Position numbers and translations under genes: made by a program | NCBI RefSeq assembly: GCF_028993615.1 | Contig: NZ_CP118632.1 | Coordinates: 1 to 64,000, forward strand | Source of the DNA: Herbaspirillum sp. WKF16 | GTDB taxonomy: Bacteria > Pseudomonadota > Gammaproteobacteria > Burkholderiales > Burkholderiaceae_D | Direction: 5' to 3' | DNA: 64,000 nucleotides | The notes under the pieces: generated by a model | What the model was told of the DNA's origin: nothing | Databases searched by the model: none | Seen by the model: only the letters and a program-made list of their open reading frames with translations | Shown: positions 47,713 to 56,093 of the stretch, in pieces | Layout: each line of letters starts with the position of its first letter | How positions within the stretch are numbered: the first letter of the stretch is position 1

Positions 47713-47909
47713 TTCGGCGGTCGGTTGTCGGCTGTCGGCCGTTGGCCGATTGCAGTCCGGACGCGGTCGTCTTCATGAAAGGCGCATCCACCCGCTCAGG
47801 GCAAGTGTCACGAAGCCGCCGTATTTTGGAACATGGCGATCATGTCCGCCTTCTTGTCCGGCTGCTTATCCGGAGCACCGTCTTTCCATTCACTTCCCGC
47901 TTCTGATCG

Positions 47910-48422
47910 TCACACTCCGGGTTCGTCGCACAGAGACCGCTTCATGCCGTGATGCGTCGCCTGGAAACCCAGGCTTTCATAGAACCGTCTTGCATCGGCA
48001 CGACGATTGTCGGTCGTCAGCTGAGCGACAAAGCAGCCTTCTGCCTTGCCAATGTCGAACGCCTGTTGAAATAGCTGCTTGCCATAGCCTTGGCCGCGCA
48101 CATTGCCTTTCACCCTGACGCCTTCAATTTGCGCCCTCGAGCGTCCCTGATGCGTCAGGCCATGGATGATGGTGAGTTGCAGCATCCCGACGATTTCGTC
48201 TCCGTTCAGGCCCAATAGAATCCGGTTTCCGGGCTGCCCGCTCATGCGGGCAAACGCTTCTTCATATTGGCCCAAGGAGTGCGCATCGTCCGCTTCGCGC
48301 TGGCGGCCAAGGTCGTCATCCCTGAGCAGGGCGATCAATACGGGGATATCGTCCCTGGTCGCAAAGCGGAAACTGATCGGCTGGCCGGCGTGGGTTTTTG
48401 ATTCCATTTTTCTGTCGCTCAT
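47910..48422 (-). CDS. GNAT-family N-acetyltransferase
   Basis: The 170-residue protein has the acetyl-CoA motif VKGNVRGQGYGKQLF and the GNAT beta-bulge region (VGMLQLTIIHGL). Substrate is unknown. It lies 52 bases downstream of the MocR gene's stop on the same strand, so co-transcription is possible. The first half looks intact. Confidence 0.9.
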   Translation of the reverse strand: MSDRKMESKTHAGQPISFRFATRDDIPVLIALLRDDDLGRQREADDAHSLGQYEEAFARMSGQPGNRILLGLNGDEIVGMLQLTIIHGLTHQGRSRAQIEGVRVKGNVRGQGYGKQLFQQAFDIGKAEGCFVAQLTTDNRRADARRFYESLGFQATHHGMKRSLCDEPGV

Positions 48423-48474
48423 CTGTTATTTAGCAAAGTCCCGGGGGGCCGAGAGAGGATAAGGTCTTTTCAAG

Positions 48475-49905
48475 TTATCCGCCCAGGGCCTGTCTTAGCC
48501 TGGTGGCCAGCTCCATGGCGTCCTTCTCGGTGACGACATTGGCAAAGCCCAGCAAAAACCCCTTCCGGGGTTTGCCCCGCATGTACCAGCGCGATAAGGG
48601 ATGCAACGCCAGTCCGGCCGCATGTGCGCGTTCGGCCAGCATCACGTCGTCTTCATGGCGCGCCAGCTGCAACAGCATGTGCAGCCCGCCCGGTTGAAGT
48701 TCTATTCTTACGCGGTCGCCCAGCATCGCGCTGAATATGCGTTCGGTGAGCATGCGCCGCTCCGCGTACAGCAGGCGCATCTTTTTCAGGTGCCGCGAAA
48801 AATGTCCGCCAGCGATGAAGTCCGCCACGGCTGCCTGATACAGATACGGGCAGCCGGCGTTGATACTGTAGGCGCTCGCCCGGAAGGCGGCGGCAATGCT
48901 CAGCGGCGCCACCACGTAGGCCAGCCGCAGGCCGGGAAACATCGATTTGCTGAAGGTTCCGCTATAGATCACGCGGTCGTTGCGATCCAGGCTCTTCAAC
49001 GCCGGCAGCGGCCGGCCCTGGTAGCGGAATTCGCTGTCGTAGTCGTCTTCAATGACCCAACTGCCCATCTTGCCGGCCCAGTCCAGCAAGGCCATCCGGC
49101 GTTCCAGCGACAAGGTGACGCCGAGCGGGCTCTGATGCGCGGGCGTGACCATTGCAAACCTGGCGGAGGGCGCCGCCGTTAAGCCGCGCTCCACGACCAT
49201 TCCCTGCTCATCCACCGGCACCGGCACCAGTTTCAGGCCTGTATTTTGCAGGAACAACCGCGCCAGGATGTAGCCGGGGTTTTCCAGCCAGAACTCGTCG
49301 CCCGGGCGAGCCAGGCTGCTCAGAATCAGCTCCAGGCTGTTGCGCAGGCCCGAGGTCACGAACACCTGCTCCGGCAGGCAACTCACGCCGCGCGATATCC
49401 CGAGATAAGCGGCGATCTTCTCGCGCAGCCGTTCGTCCCCGGTGGGATCGGGAAACCCCAGGCGTGCCGGTTCGCTGGTGCGAAGCCGATGACCGACGAG
49501 CCGGTTCCAGGTTTTGCGCGGAAACGCATCCAGCGCCGGCAGTCCCATCAACAGGGGCTTGCGCTCCCGCCCTTCGTAGTCGACGGAGGCCGCATGTATT
49601 GCCCCGTTGTTTGCCCTTCGTGGAGCAACGTCGGGCGCCGGCGGCAGGGCCGGCGACACCACGGTGCCGGCCGCCCCCCGTGAGAGCAGATATCCTTCGT
49701 CGATCAGGATGCGATAAGCCAGGTCCACCGTCCCGCAAGAAACCTTCAACTCGGCGGCCAGCGCCCGGATCGACGGCACACGGTCGTTGGAGTGCAGATG
49801 TCGCTGCTCGATCGCGGTCTTGAAGCGACGGCAGATCTGCTGGTATACCGGCAGCGCCAGCGTGCGGTCGACCTGTAAATCCAGGCCCTGGCGAGGTCTT
49901 TTCAT
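48475..49905 (-). CDS. MocR/PdxR-type GntR regulator with aminotransferase domain
   Basis: The 476-residue protein fuses a GntR winged helix (about residues 14-80: PVYQQICRRFKTAIEQ, VPSIRALAAELKVSCGTV) to a class I aminotransferase-like domain with the PLP-lysine block SGTFSKSMFPGLRLAYV. Such proteins sense PLP or amino compounds. It is divergent from an AhpD-like gene with an inverted repeat between them, so it probably controls that gene and sugE. Confidence 0.94.
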   Translation of the reverse strand: MKRPRQGLDLQVDRTLALPVYQQICRRFKTAIEQRHLHSNDRVPSIRALAAELKVSCGTVDLAYRILIDEGYLLSRGAAGTVVSPALPPAPDVAPRRANNGAIHAASVDYEGRERKPLLMGLPALDAFPRKTWNRLVGHRLRTSEPARLGFPDPTGDERLREKIAAYLGISRGVSCLPEQVFVTSGLRNSLELILSSLARPGDEFWLENPGYILARLFLQNTGLKLVPVPVDEQGMVVERGLTAAPSARFAMVTPAHQSPLGVTLSLERRMALLDWAGKMGSWVIEDDYDSEFRYQGRPLPALKSLDRNDRVIYSGTFSKSMFPGLRLAYVVAPLSIAAAFRASAYSINAGCPYLYQAAVADFIAGGHFSRHLKKMRLLYAERRMLTERIFSAMLGDRVRIELQPGGLHMLLQLARHEDDVMLAERAHAAGLALHPLSRWYMRGKPRKGFLLGFANVVTEKDAMELATRLRQALGG

Positions 49906-49926
49906 GTACTGCTCCTTTTTGCATTT

Positions 49927-49950
49927 CTTGTATCTTCTTGCATGTACAAG
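49927..49950. promoter_or_regulatory. Candidate MocR operator
   Basis: CTTGTA-n12-TACAAG forms an inverted repeat in the divergent gap, 22 bases from the MocR start and about 70 from the AhpD-like start. A CTTCTTGCATG direct-repeat-like segment lies in the centre. Confidence 0.45.
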
Positions 49951-50018
49951 ATGTTCGCATACTACCGGTCAAGGAATCCTCATTCCTTCTTTGTAATCGA
50001 CCCATATAGGAGCATCAC

Positions 50019-50453
50019 ATGCAAGCACGCCTCGACTTTCTCGCCGACAAAGGCACCATCAACGCCCTCATGGGGGTGGAAAACCAGGTCGCCAAGGGTT
50101 CGCTGGATGGCCTGCTCAAGGAGCTGGTTCGCCTGCGCGCCTCTCAGATCAACGGCTGCGCATTTTGCCTCGACATGCATTCGAGCGACGCTCGCAAGGC
50201 CGGCGAGTCGGAACGCCGCCTCAACACCGTCTCCGCTTGGCGCGAGACGCCGTTTTTCACCGAGCGCGAGCGCGCGGCGCTGGAATGGACGGAGGCGCTG
50301 ACCCTCGTTTCCAACGATCGCGTGCCCGACGCTGTATGGGAGTCGGTGCGCCCCTACTTCAATGACGCCGAATTGGTCGAACTGACCCTGGTGATCACCG
50401 CCATCAACAGCTGGAATCGCTTCTCCATTGCTTTCCGGAAGATGCCCAGCTGA
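50019..50453 (+). CDS. AhpD/carboxymuconolactone decarboxylase-like protein
   Basis: The 144-residue protein has the alkylhydroperoxidase-like active motif CAFCLDMHSSDARK (C47, C50, H54), suggesting peroxide reduction or redox relay. AGGAG lies at good spacing before the ATG. It is divergent from the MocR regulator and upstream of sugE. Confidence 0.93.
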   Translation: MQARLDFLADKGTINALMGVENQVAKGSLDGLLKELVRLRASQINGCAFCLDMHSSDARKAGESERRLNTVSAWRETPFFTERERAALEWTEALTLVSNDRVPDAVWESVRPYFNDAELVELTLVITAINSWNRFSIAFRKMPS

Positions 50454-50532
50454 TCCGGGCGCGGCTGCGGGCAGGGGCAAGGATGCCGCTGCCCGATTTT
50501 CCTTTGTGATTCATTGAATGGAGTTGCGCGCC

Positions 50533-50847
50533 ATGACTTGGCTAATGCTCGGCATCGCCGGGATTCTTGAGATTGTTTTCGCCCTCAGCATGAAATGGTC
50601 GGAGGGATTCACCCGCCTGTGGCCGGCCGCGCTGACCGTGGCCAGTGGCTTGTCCAGCCTTTTCCTGCTTTCATACACGCTGCGTACCCTGCCGGTGGGT
50701 ACGGCTTACGCAGTATGGACCGGTATCGGCGCGGCCGGCACGGCGATCTTCGGGATGGTGGTGATGGGCGATTCGGCGGCCCCGATGAGGCTGGCTTGTC
50801 TGGGATTGATTCTGGCGGGGGTAATCGGGCTTAAGGCAATGGGATAA
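50533..50847 (+). CDS. sugE: SMR-family exporter, SugE/Gdx-like
   Basis: The 104-residue four-helix exporter carries the essential Glu in GILEIVFALSMKWSEGFTR and the SugE-type LPVGTAYAVWTGIGAAGTA. SugE proteins are now known as guanidinium exporters (Gdx). I chose ATG 50533 with GGAG 10-13 bases upstream. The spacing suggests co-regulation with the AhpD-like gene. Confidence 0.88.
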   Translation: MTWLMLGIAGILEIVFALSMKWSEGFTRLWPAALTVASGLSSLFLLSYTLRTLPVGTAYAVWTGIGAAGTAIFGMVVMGDSAAPMRLACLGLILAGVIGLKAMG

Positions 50848-50880
50848 CGCGGCGGGAGCAGCGCTCTCCCCGCGCCATCC

Positions 50881-51519
50881 TCAGTCGCCCAGCTCGATCA
50901 CCGACGCCAGCGCAATCCCGGCCGGCGCTTCATACATCGCAGCAACCCACGCATGACGCGCATCGCCGGCGCGGGCGTTGAGGGTGTCGGTGACGAAGTT
51001 GATCGAGGCGCGGTCGAGGCTGGCGAAGGGATCGTCCAGCAGGGTCAGCGTGGCGTTGGCGGCGAACGCTGCGGCCAGGTAGACCTTGCGCTTGCTACCG
51101 GTGGAGAGCATGAAGAGCTTTTTCTCCAGGTGCGGCGCCAGCGAGAGGCCGTCCACCAGCGCCGGCAGGCGGCTGTCGTCGAAGGCGGGGAAGCGCTCGC
51201 GCAGCTTGCCGAACAACTCCGGCGGCGTCAGCTGCTCGTAGGCCTCGGTGCGCGGGTCGATGTAGAACACGCGACGGCGGTAGGCTTCGCTGTCTTCATC
51301 CAGGCGGATGCCGTCCAGTTCCAGCACGCCGTCCCTGGCCGGCATCAGTCCCGCCAGCAGTTGCAGCAGCGTGGTCTTGCCGCGGCCGTCGCCACCGCGC
51401 ACCAACGTCACGCCGGCGGGAATGGCGGCCGAGAAATCGGTGAACAGTGCCAGGCCGGGATAGGCGAAGTTGAGGCGGGAGACTTGCAGCAAGGCGGAGG
51501 ATGCGGCGACGGCGCTCAT
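50881..51519 (-). CDS. ABC transporter ATP-binding protein with atypical motifs
   Basis: The 212-residue ATPase has Walker A GGDGRGKTT (42-50), a signature LSTGSKRK (138-145) in place of LSGGQ, and Walker B LTLLDDPFASLD. In the last, the usual catalytic Glu is Asp (D163). No clear Q-loop glutamine is visible. I chose ATG 51519 because homology begins there. It overlaps the start-side small membrane gene by 4 bases. No conventional permease is in the neighbourhood. Confidence 0.85.
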   Translation of the reverse strand: MSAVAASSALLQVSRLNFAYPGLALFTDFSAAIPAGVTLVRGGDGRGKTTLLQLLAGLMPARDGVLELDGIRLDEDSEAYRRRVFYIDPRTEAYEQLTPPELFGKLRERFPAFDDSRLPALVDGLSLAPHLEKKLFMLSTGSKRKVYLAAAFAANATLTLLDDPFASLDRASINFVTDTLNARAGDARHAWVAAMYEAPAGIALASVIELGD

Positions 51520-51755
51520 CGGCGGTGCTGGCGCGCCGCGGCCAGCTTCTCGCGGCGGGCGTCGACCAGCATGGCGATGGCGAAGGCCAGCGGCGGATAG
51601 AGCAGGATCACGGCGGCCCAGTCGTGATCCGACAGGGCCATCAGGCCGGCGATGCAAAGGTCGAGCGCCATCAGGAACATCAGGGGCCAGCCCACCGGGG
51701 CGCCCAGGAAAGTCTTAGGTCTCTTGTTCTTGAAATACAGTGCCATGCCATTCAC
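51516..51755 (-). CDS. Small two-helix membrane protein
   Basis: The 79-residue protein has two predicted membrane segments (WPLMFLMALDLCIAGLMAL and AVILLYPPLAFAIAMLV) and a basic C-terminus. Its stop overlaps the ABC ATPase start (ATGA), so they are translated together. It is not a recognised permease and may be a membrane anchor for the ATPase. M at 51746 is an alternative start. Confidence 0.7.
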   Translation of the reverse strand: MNGMALYFKNKRPKTFLGAPVGWPLMFLMALDLCIAGLMALSDHDWAAVILLYPPLAFAIAMLVDARREKLAAARQHRR

Positions 51756-52084
51756 CGTCGTTGTTCGCGGGCTGGATGCTTGCCGGCGGCCGCGCGCCGG
51801 TGGGCGCGATGACTGCCTGGCAACATTGCCGCGATGGGTTGTCTCCTGTGACGATTATAGAAGATGTAGCCGCGCGCGGCGACGGTGACGGCGCATGTTC
51901 CTCCACGGAAAATCAGAAACCAAACCGGGCTGCCGGGATCACACAGGCAGGAAGCTCTGCGCTTCCCGCCGAATCATCCTCGGCCGCGCGTGCACTTGCG
52001 GCGCGCTGATGCGAACAACAAACAAGAACAGCGTACCGGTTTTCCCTGCGCGGCCTGCCACGTGAACTCATGCAATGGAGCAAC
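51756..52084. other. Divergent intergenic before wecB
   Basis: A 329-base gap between the small membrane gene and wecB. It presumably carries two divergent promoters. No terminator, repeat or RNA was identified. Confidence 0.5.
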
Positions 52085-53236
52085 ATGGACAAGGCCACTC
52101 CCGTGAAGGTGCTGTCGATTTTCGGCACGCGTCCCGAAGCCATCAAGATGGCGCCGCTGGTCAAGGCGCTCAATGCCGAGCCGATGATCGACTCCGTCGT
52201 CTGCGCCACCGGCCAGCATCGCCAGATGTTGAACCAGGTGCTGGAGCTGTTCGACATCAAGGCCGACCGCAACCTCGACGTCATGGTGCCGGACCAGACC
52301 CTGAACGGACTCTCCTCGAAGCTCTTCGCCGAGATCGACAAGCTGCTGGCCGAGACCATGCCCGACCGCGTGCTGGTGCACGGCGACACCACCACCGCCA
52401 TGGTGGCCGCGCTGGCGGCTTTCCATCGCCGCATCCCCGTGGGTCACGTCGAAGCCGGCCTGCGCACGCACGACCTGAACCAGCCCTGGCCGGAAGAGAT
52501 GAACCGCCGCACCATCGACGTGGTGAGCGACCTGATGTTCGCGCCCACCGCGCAGTCGCGCCGCAACCTGGAGGCCGAGAACCTGCAGGGCCGCGTGCTG
52601 GTGACCGGCAATACCGTGATCGACGCGCTGCAGATGTCGGTCGCGCGCATCGAGTCCGACGCCGCGCTGCGCGCGCAGCTCGACGCCAGCCTGCCGCCGC
52701 TGGACCCGCGCCGCAAGCTGCTGCTGGTGACCGGCCACCGGCGCGAGAATTTCGGCGCGGGCTTTGCCCAGATCTGCAGCGCGCTGGGCCGGCTGGCGCG
52801 GCGTGACGACCTGCAGATCGTCTATCCGGTACACCTCAACCCCAACGTGCGCGAGCCGGTGATGCGCGAGCTGTCGGGCCTGCAGCACCTGCACCTGATC
52901 GAGCCGCTGGACTACTTCCAGTTCGTGCGGCTGATGCAGCAGGCGCACGTGATCCTGACCGACTCCGGCGGCGTGCAGGAGGAAGCGCCGGCGCTGGGCA
53001 AGCCGGTGCTGGTGATGCGCGACGTCACCGAGCGCCCCGAGGCGGTGGCCGCCGGCACCGTGCAGCTGGTGGGCACCGACGTCGGCCGCATCGTCGATAC
53101 CGTGGCGACGCTGCAGACCGAAAAGCACCTGTGGAAGAGCTTTGCGCGCAAGCACAATCCCTACGGCGACGGCCGCGCCTGCGGCCGCATCGTCGACGCC
53201 ATCCTCGGCCGCGAGGTGCAAGCCTTCGTGGCCTGA
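52085..53236 (+). CDS. wecB: UDP-N-acetylglucosamine 2-epimerase (non-hydrolysing)
   Basis: The 383-residue enzyme interconverts UDP-GlcNAc and UDP-ManNAc. Diagnostic blocks are FGTRPEAIKMAP, HVEAGLRTHDL, PWPEEMNRR and LTDSGGVQEEAP. I chose ATG 52085 (MDKATPVK) because GGAG lies 6-9 bases upstream. It is upstream of the BcsB-like/nfr genes and would supply ManNAc precursor to the glycan they assemble. Confidence 0.95.
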   Translation: MDKATPVKVLSIFGTRPEAIKMAPLVKALNAEPMIDSVVCATGQHRQMLNQVLELFDIKADRNLDVMVPDQTLNGLSSKLFAEIDKLLAETMPDRVLVHGDTTTAMVAALAAFHRRIPVGHVEAGLRTHDLNQPWPEEMNRRTIDVVSDLMFAPTAQSRRNLEAENLQGRVLVTGNTVIDALQMSVARIESDAALRAQLDASLPPLDPRRKLLLVTGHRRENFGAGFAQICSALGRLARRDDLQIVYPVHLNPNVREPVMRELSGLQHLHLIEPLDYFQFVRLMQQAHVILTDSGGVQEEAPALGKPVLVMRDVTERPEAVAAGTVQLVGTDVGRIVDTVATLQTEKHLWKSFARKHNPYGDGRACGRIVDAILGREVQAFVA

Positions 53237-53797
53237 CTCATCCATTCGCAGCGGGTGAGCGAAGCGGGCGCGGCACGCGCCGCGCATGTGAGACTTCATA
53301 AAATTTTCCGACAAAAGCCGGTTGCGCTTTCCTACAGCCTAAAACATTTTGAAACATCTTTTCGGTCGCGGCGAGGCGTCCCGGGCGGGCGTCGCCGGGG
53401 CCCGCATGCTCGCGACCGTCGCCGTTCCGCGCTCCGTCCTCCGCTTGCGGCAGACACCCTTGATGCGCCTGTCCCGGCCACCTGCGACGAGCATCGATCT
53501 GCCTTTTTATTAAGCAGTGTCGAGGCGCCTCGCTCGTGTCGCGAAAGAGGAAAAACGCCGCATGCCGATCCCGCAGCAGCTCCAGGAAAAATAAAAACCA
53601 CCGCGGAAGTTGCAACCAAATGTAGAGCTGCCACGTCGTAAATCCACGCAACCGAGCAGTAACAAGAAGCTAGGGCCTGGCGCGGTAACCAGACCCAGAC
53701 AACAACCAGCCGCATCCCGTCGCGCGCCATCGCCGCCGAGGGGATCAGCCCGGAGAGCAGCACGGCGGGCTGAGGCACCATCTTGCGACAGGAATTT
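53237..53797. other. Long leader before the BcsB-like gene, no gene seen
   Basis: The 561-base gap separates wecB from the BcsB-like gene. Two AT-richer patches (about 53290-53360 and 53585-53650) break a GC-rich background. No c-di-GMP riboswitch consensus, terminator with U-tract or coding region was recognised. It probably contains a promoter for the downstream four genes. Confidence 0.5.
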
Positions 53798-56080
53798 ATG
53801 ACCGCCCGCCATCCGTCCCACGCTCATCCATTGCCTCAACGCCGCATCTTCCGGCGCGCCCTGCGCACCGCCCTCCTGCTTCCCACCGCCGCCGCGCTGA
53901 TCGCGCCGGCGTGGGCCCATGCCGCCTCCGGCGCCGCCGAGGCCTTCCGCAAGCTGGCCGACGACACCTGGATCCAGCGTCGCGAGACGCTCTCCACGCT
54001 GGGCTTCACCACGCCGCTGGTGCTGGCCTCCAACGACAGCAGCCGCGAGATCTACCTGCCGGTGCCGGCCAGCGTGCCGCTGTCGGACGCCATGCTGAAG
54101 ATGGACGCCAGGTACCTGCGCGCCGACGGCGGCCGGACCACCATGGTGCTGGCGGTGGACACCTTCCCCGCCGCCGCGCGCGCCATGACCGCCGACCAGG
54201 GCGACGCCGGCCTGGCGCTGGGCATCGACGGCGCGCCGCGCGCCAACGGCTTCGTGCGCCTGTCGGTGAACTGGACCACGATGCTCTCCGGCCAGACGCT
54301 GTGCTCCGACCCGCGCACGCCGGGCAACGTGCTGCGCGTGGCGCCGACCTCCGCCTTCAGCTACCGCTACGACAGCCGCGCCATCGGCGACCTGCGCACC
54401 GCCTGGGGCGCGCTGCCGGCGGTGACCTCCATCATGGTCGCCGGCAAGCGCCTCGACCCGCAGTCCTACGACACCGCCTGGCGTATCGGCGTGGCGCTGG
54501 AGCGCGCCGGCAAGCACAGCACCGTGACCGCGCTGCCGCAGGTGGGCGACAAGGTCGACCTGTCGCGCCTGGCGGTGCCCGAGGGCCTGCGCGCCATCCC
54601 AGCCTTTGCCGCGCTGGCCGGCAGCGGCGAGCACGCGCTGAAGGACCAGGCCGAGATCGGCGCGCTGATGGCGATCGGCCAGAACGGCGTCGACGCCCAA
54701 CTGCGCGGCGACATCCTGGTCGGCGACCAGAAGCTGCTGGCCGGCATCGACGCTGCCATGGCCGCGCTGCAACAGCAGATCCAGTCGGCCGCGCCCGACG
54801 CCGCCGCGCCCTTCGCCGAGTGGCGTCGCCGGGTGCAGCCGCAGTCGTCCGGCCTGGATGGCCAGGAGCTGCGCCTGGCCTCGGCCTTCGGCCATCCGGT
54901 GATCCTGGCCGGCGCGCAGGCCGGGCAAGCCTTCGCCACCATGTTCGACAGTTATTGGCGCAACATCAGCGGCGCGCCCAACCTGATCGCGCGCACCGCG
55001 CACAAGCCGGCCACCGGCGAGGATTTCATCCTGCTCAAGAACCTGGGCGGCGCGCCCGGCAGTTTCGATGTGATGAGCCGCGCCGACTGGACCGCCTCCT
55101 TCGACATCGCCGAAGTCGCCAGCGACGGCCGCTTGCCCTCCGAGCTGGTGCTCGACGTCTCGGCCGCGCCCGGCGCCGGGCGCACACCGCCGGTGGCCTC
55201 GGTGTTTTTGAACGACGTGCTGCTGGGCGCCAGGAGCCTGCAGGCCAACGGCCAGCGCGAGCGCATCAGCGCGCGCATCCCGCCGGGCGCGCTGGCGGCG
55301 CAGAACCAGCTGCGCGTGGCCTTCGTGCGCCAACCCTCCAGCGACAATTGCCGCGAGACCCCGCAGGCCTTCCCGGTGGCGGTGCTGGCCTCGAGCCACG
55401 TCAAGCTGGCGCGCGCCAAGGATGAAGCCAATTTCACCGGCATGGTCCGCCGCTTCGCCGCCGGCGCCGAGCTGCTGGTGCCGAAGTCCTACCTCGACGA
55501 CGTTCCCGCCAGCCTGCAGCGTGTGATCATGGTCGCCGCCAGCACCGGCCTGCCGCCCGGCAAGGCCCGGCTGACGGTGGTCGACGACGGTCGCGATGCC
55601 GCGCCGGCCGGCGACTTCCTGGCCTTCGACCTGCCCTTCAAGGACAGTCGCGGCATGGTCCAGGTCAAGGGCAACACGCTGGTGATGAACGATAGCTCGG
55701 CCAAGCCCATGCTGGACGTGAGCGGCTTCGACCGGCTCGGCATCCTGGAGGTGGCCCAGGCCGGCGGCCAGCAGGGCGTGGTGTGGCGCAGCGTGGGCGA
55801 GAACAAGCCCGTGCCCGCCAAGCCCTTCTCGCTGTCCTCGGGCAACGTGGCGGCGGTAGCCGCCACCGGCCTGCTCTCCGAGATCGACACCAACTACAGC
55901 AGCGGCCGCGACTACGTGCAGGACGCGCCGTCGATCACCGTTCCCGACATCCTGTGGTGGGTGGTGCCGCTGTCCATCATCGCGCTCTTCATCCTGCTGC
56001 TGGTGCTGGCCAGCCGCGCGCGCCGCCGCCGCATCGCCGAGCAGGAAGCGGCGAAGCAGAACCAGCGCGAGCGGCCATAA
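53798..56080 (+). CDS. Cellulose-synthase regulatory-subunit (BcsB)-like protein
   Basis: The 760-residue periplasmic protein has a signal peptide (LRTALLLPTAAALIAPAWAHA), a long BcsB-like carbohydrate-binding/jelly-roll region and a single C-terminal transmembrane helix (LWWVVPLSIIALFILLLVLA) with a basic tail. BcsB pairs with a membrane glycosyltransferase to guide the polymer through the periplasm; here the partner would be NfrB, 13 bases downstream. I chose ATG 53798 with AGGA upstream; a TTG at 53783 is less likely. Confidence 0.88.
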   Translation: MTARHPSHAHPLPQRRIFRRALRTALLLPTAAALIAPAWAHAASGAAEAFRKLADDTWIQRRETLSTLGFTTPLVLASNDSSREIYLPVPASVPLSDAMLKMDARYLRADGGRTTMVLAVDTFPAAARAMTADQGDAGLALGIDGAPRANGFVRLSVNWTTMLSGQTLCSDPRTPGNVLRVAPTSAFSYRYDSRAIGDLRTAWGALPAVTSIMVAGKRLDPQSYDTAWRIGVALERAGKHSTVTALPQVGDKVDLSRLAVPEGLRAIPAFAALAGSGEHALKDQAEIGALMAIGQNGVDAQLRGDILVGDQKLLAGIDAAMAALQQQIQSAAPDAAAPFAEWRRRVQPQSSGLDGQELRLASAFGHPVILAGAQAGQAFATMFDSYWRNISGAPNLIARTAHKPATGEDFILLKNLGGAPGSFDVMSRADWTASFDIAEVASDGRLPSELVLDVSAAPGAGRTPPVASVFLNDVLLGARSLQANGQRERISARIPPGALAAQNQLRVAFVRQPSSDNCRETPQAFPVAVLASSHVKLARAKDEANFTGMVRRFAAGAELLVPKSYLDDVPASLQRVIMVAASTGLPPGKARLTVVDDGRDAAPAGDFLAFDLPFKDSRGMVQVKGNTLVMNDSSAKPMLDVSGFDRLGILEVAQAGGQQGVVWRSVGENKPVPAKPFSLSSGNVAAVAATGLLSEIDTNYSSGRDYVQDAPSITVPDILWWVVPLSIIALFILLLVLASRARRRRIAEQEAAKQNQRERP

Positions 56081-56093
56081 GGCGGGGAGCGTC

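Noticed and set aside
53255-53641. Arg-rich small protein upstream of the BcsB-like gene
   Set aside because: Composition is typical of a GC-rich non-coding frame and no start signal is seen.
53237-53797. c-di-GMP riboswitch before the BcsB-like gene
   Set aside because: The context is tempting but no GEMM consensus segments were found by eye.
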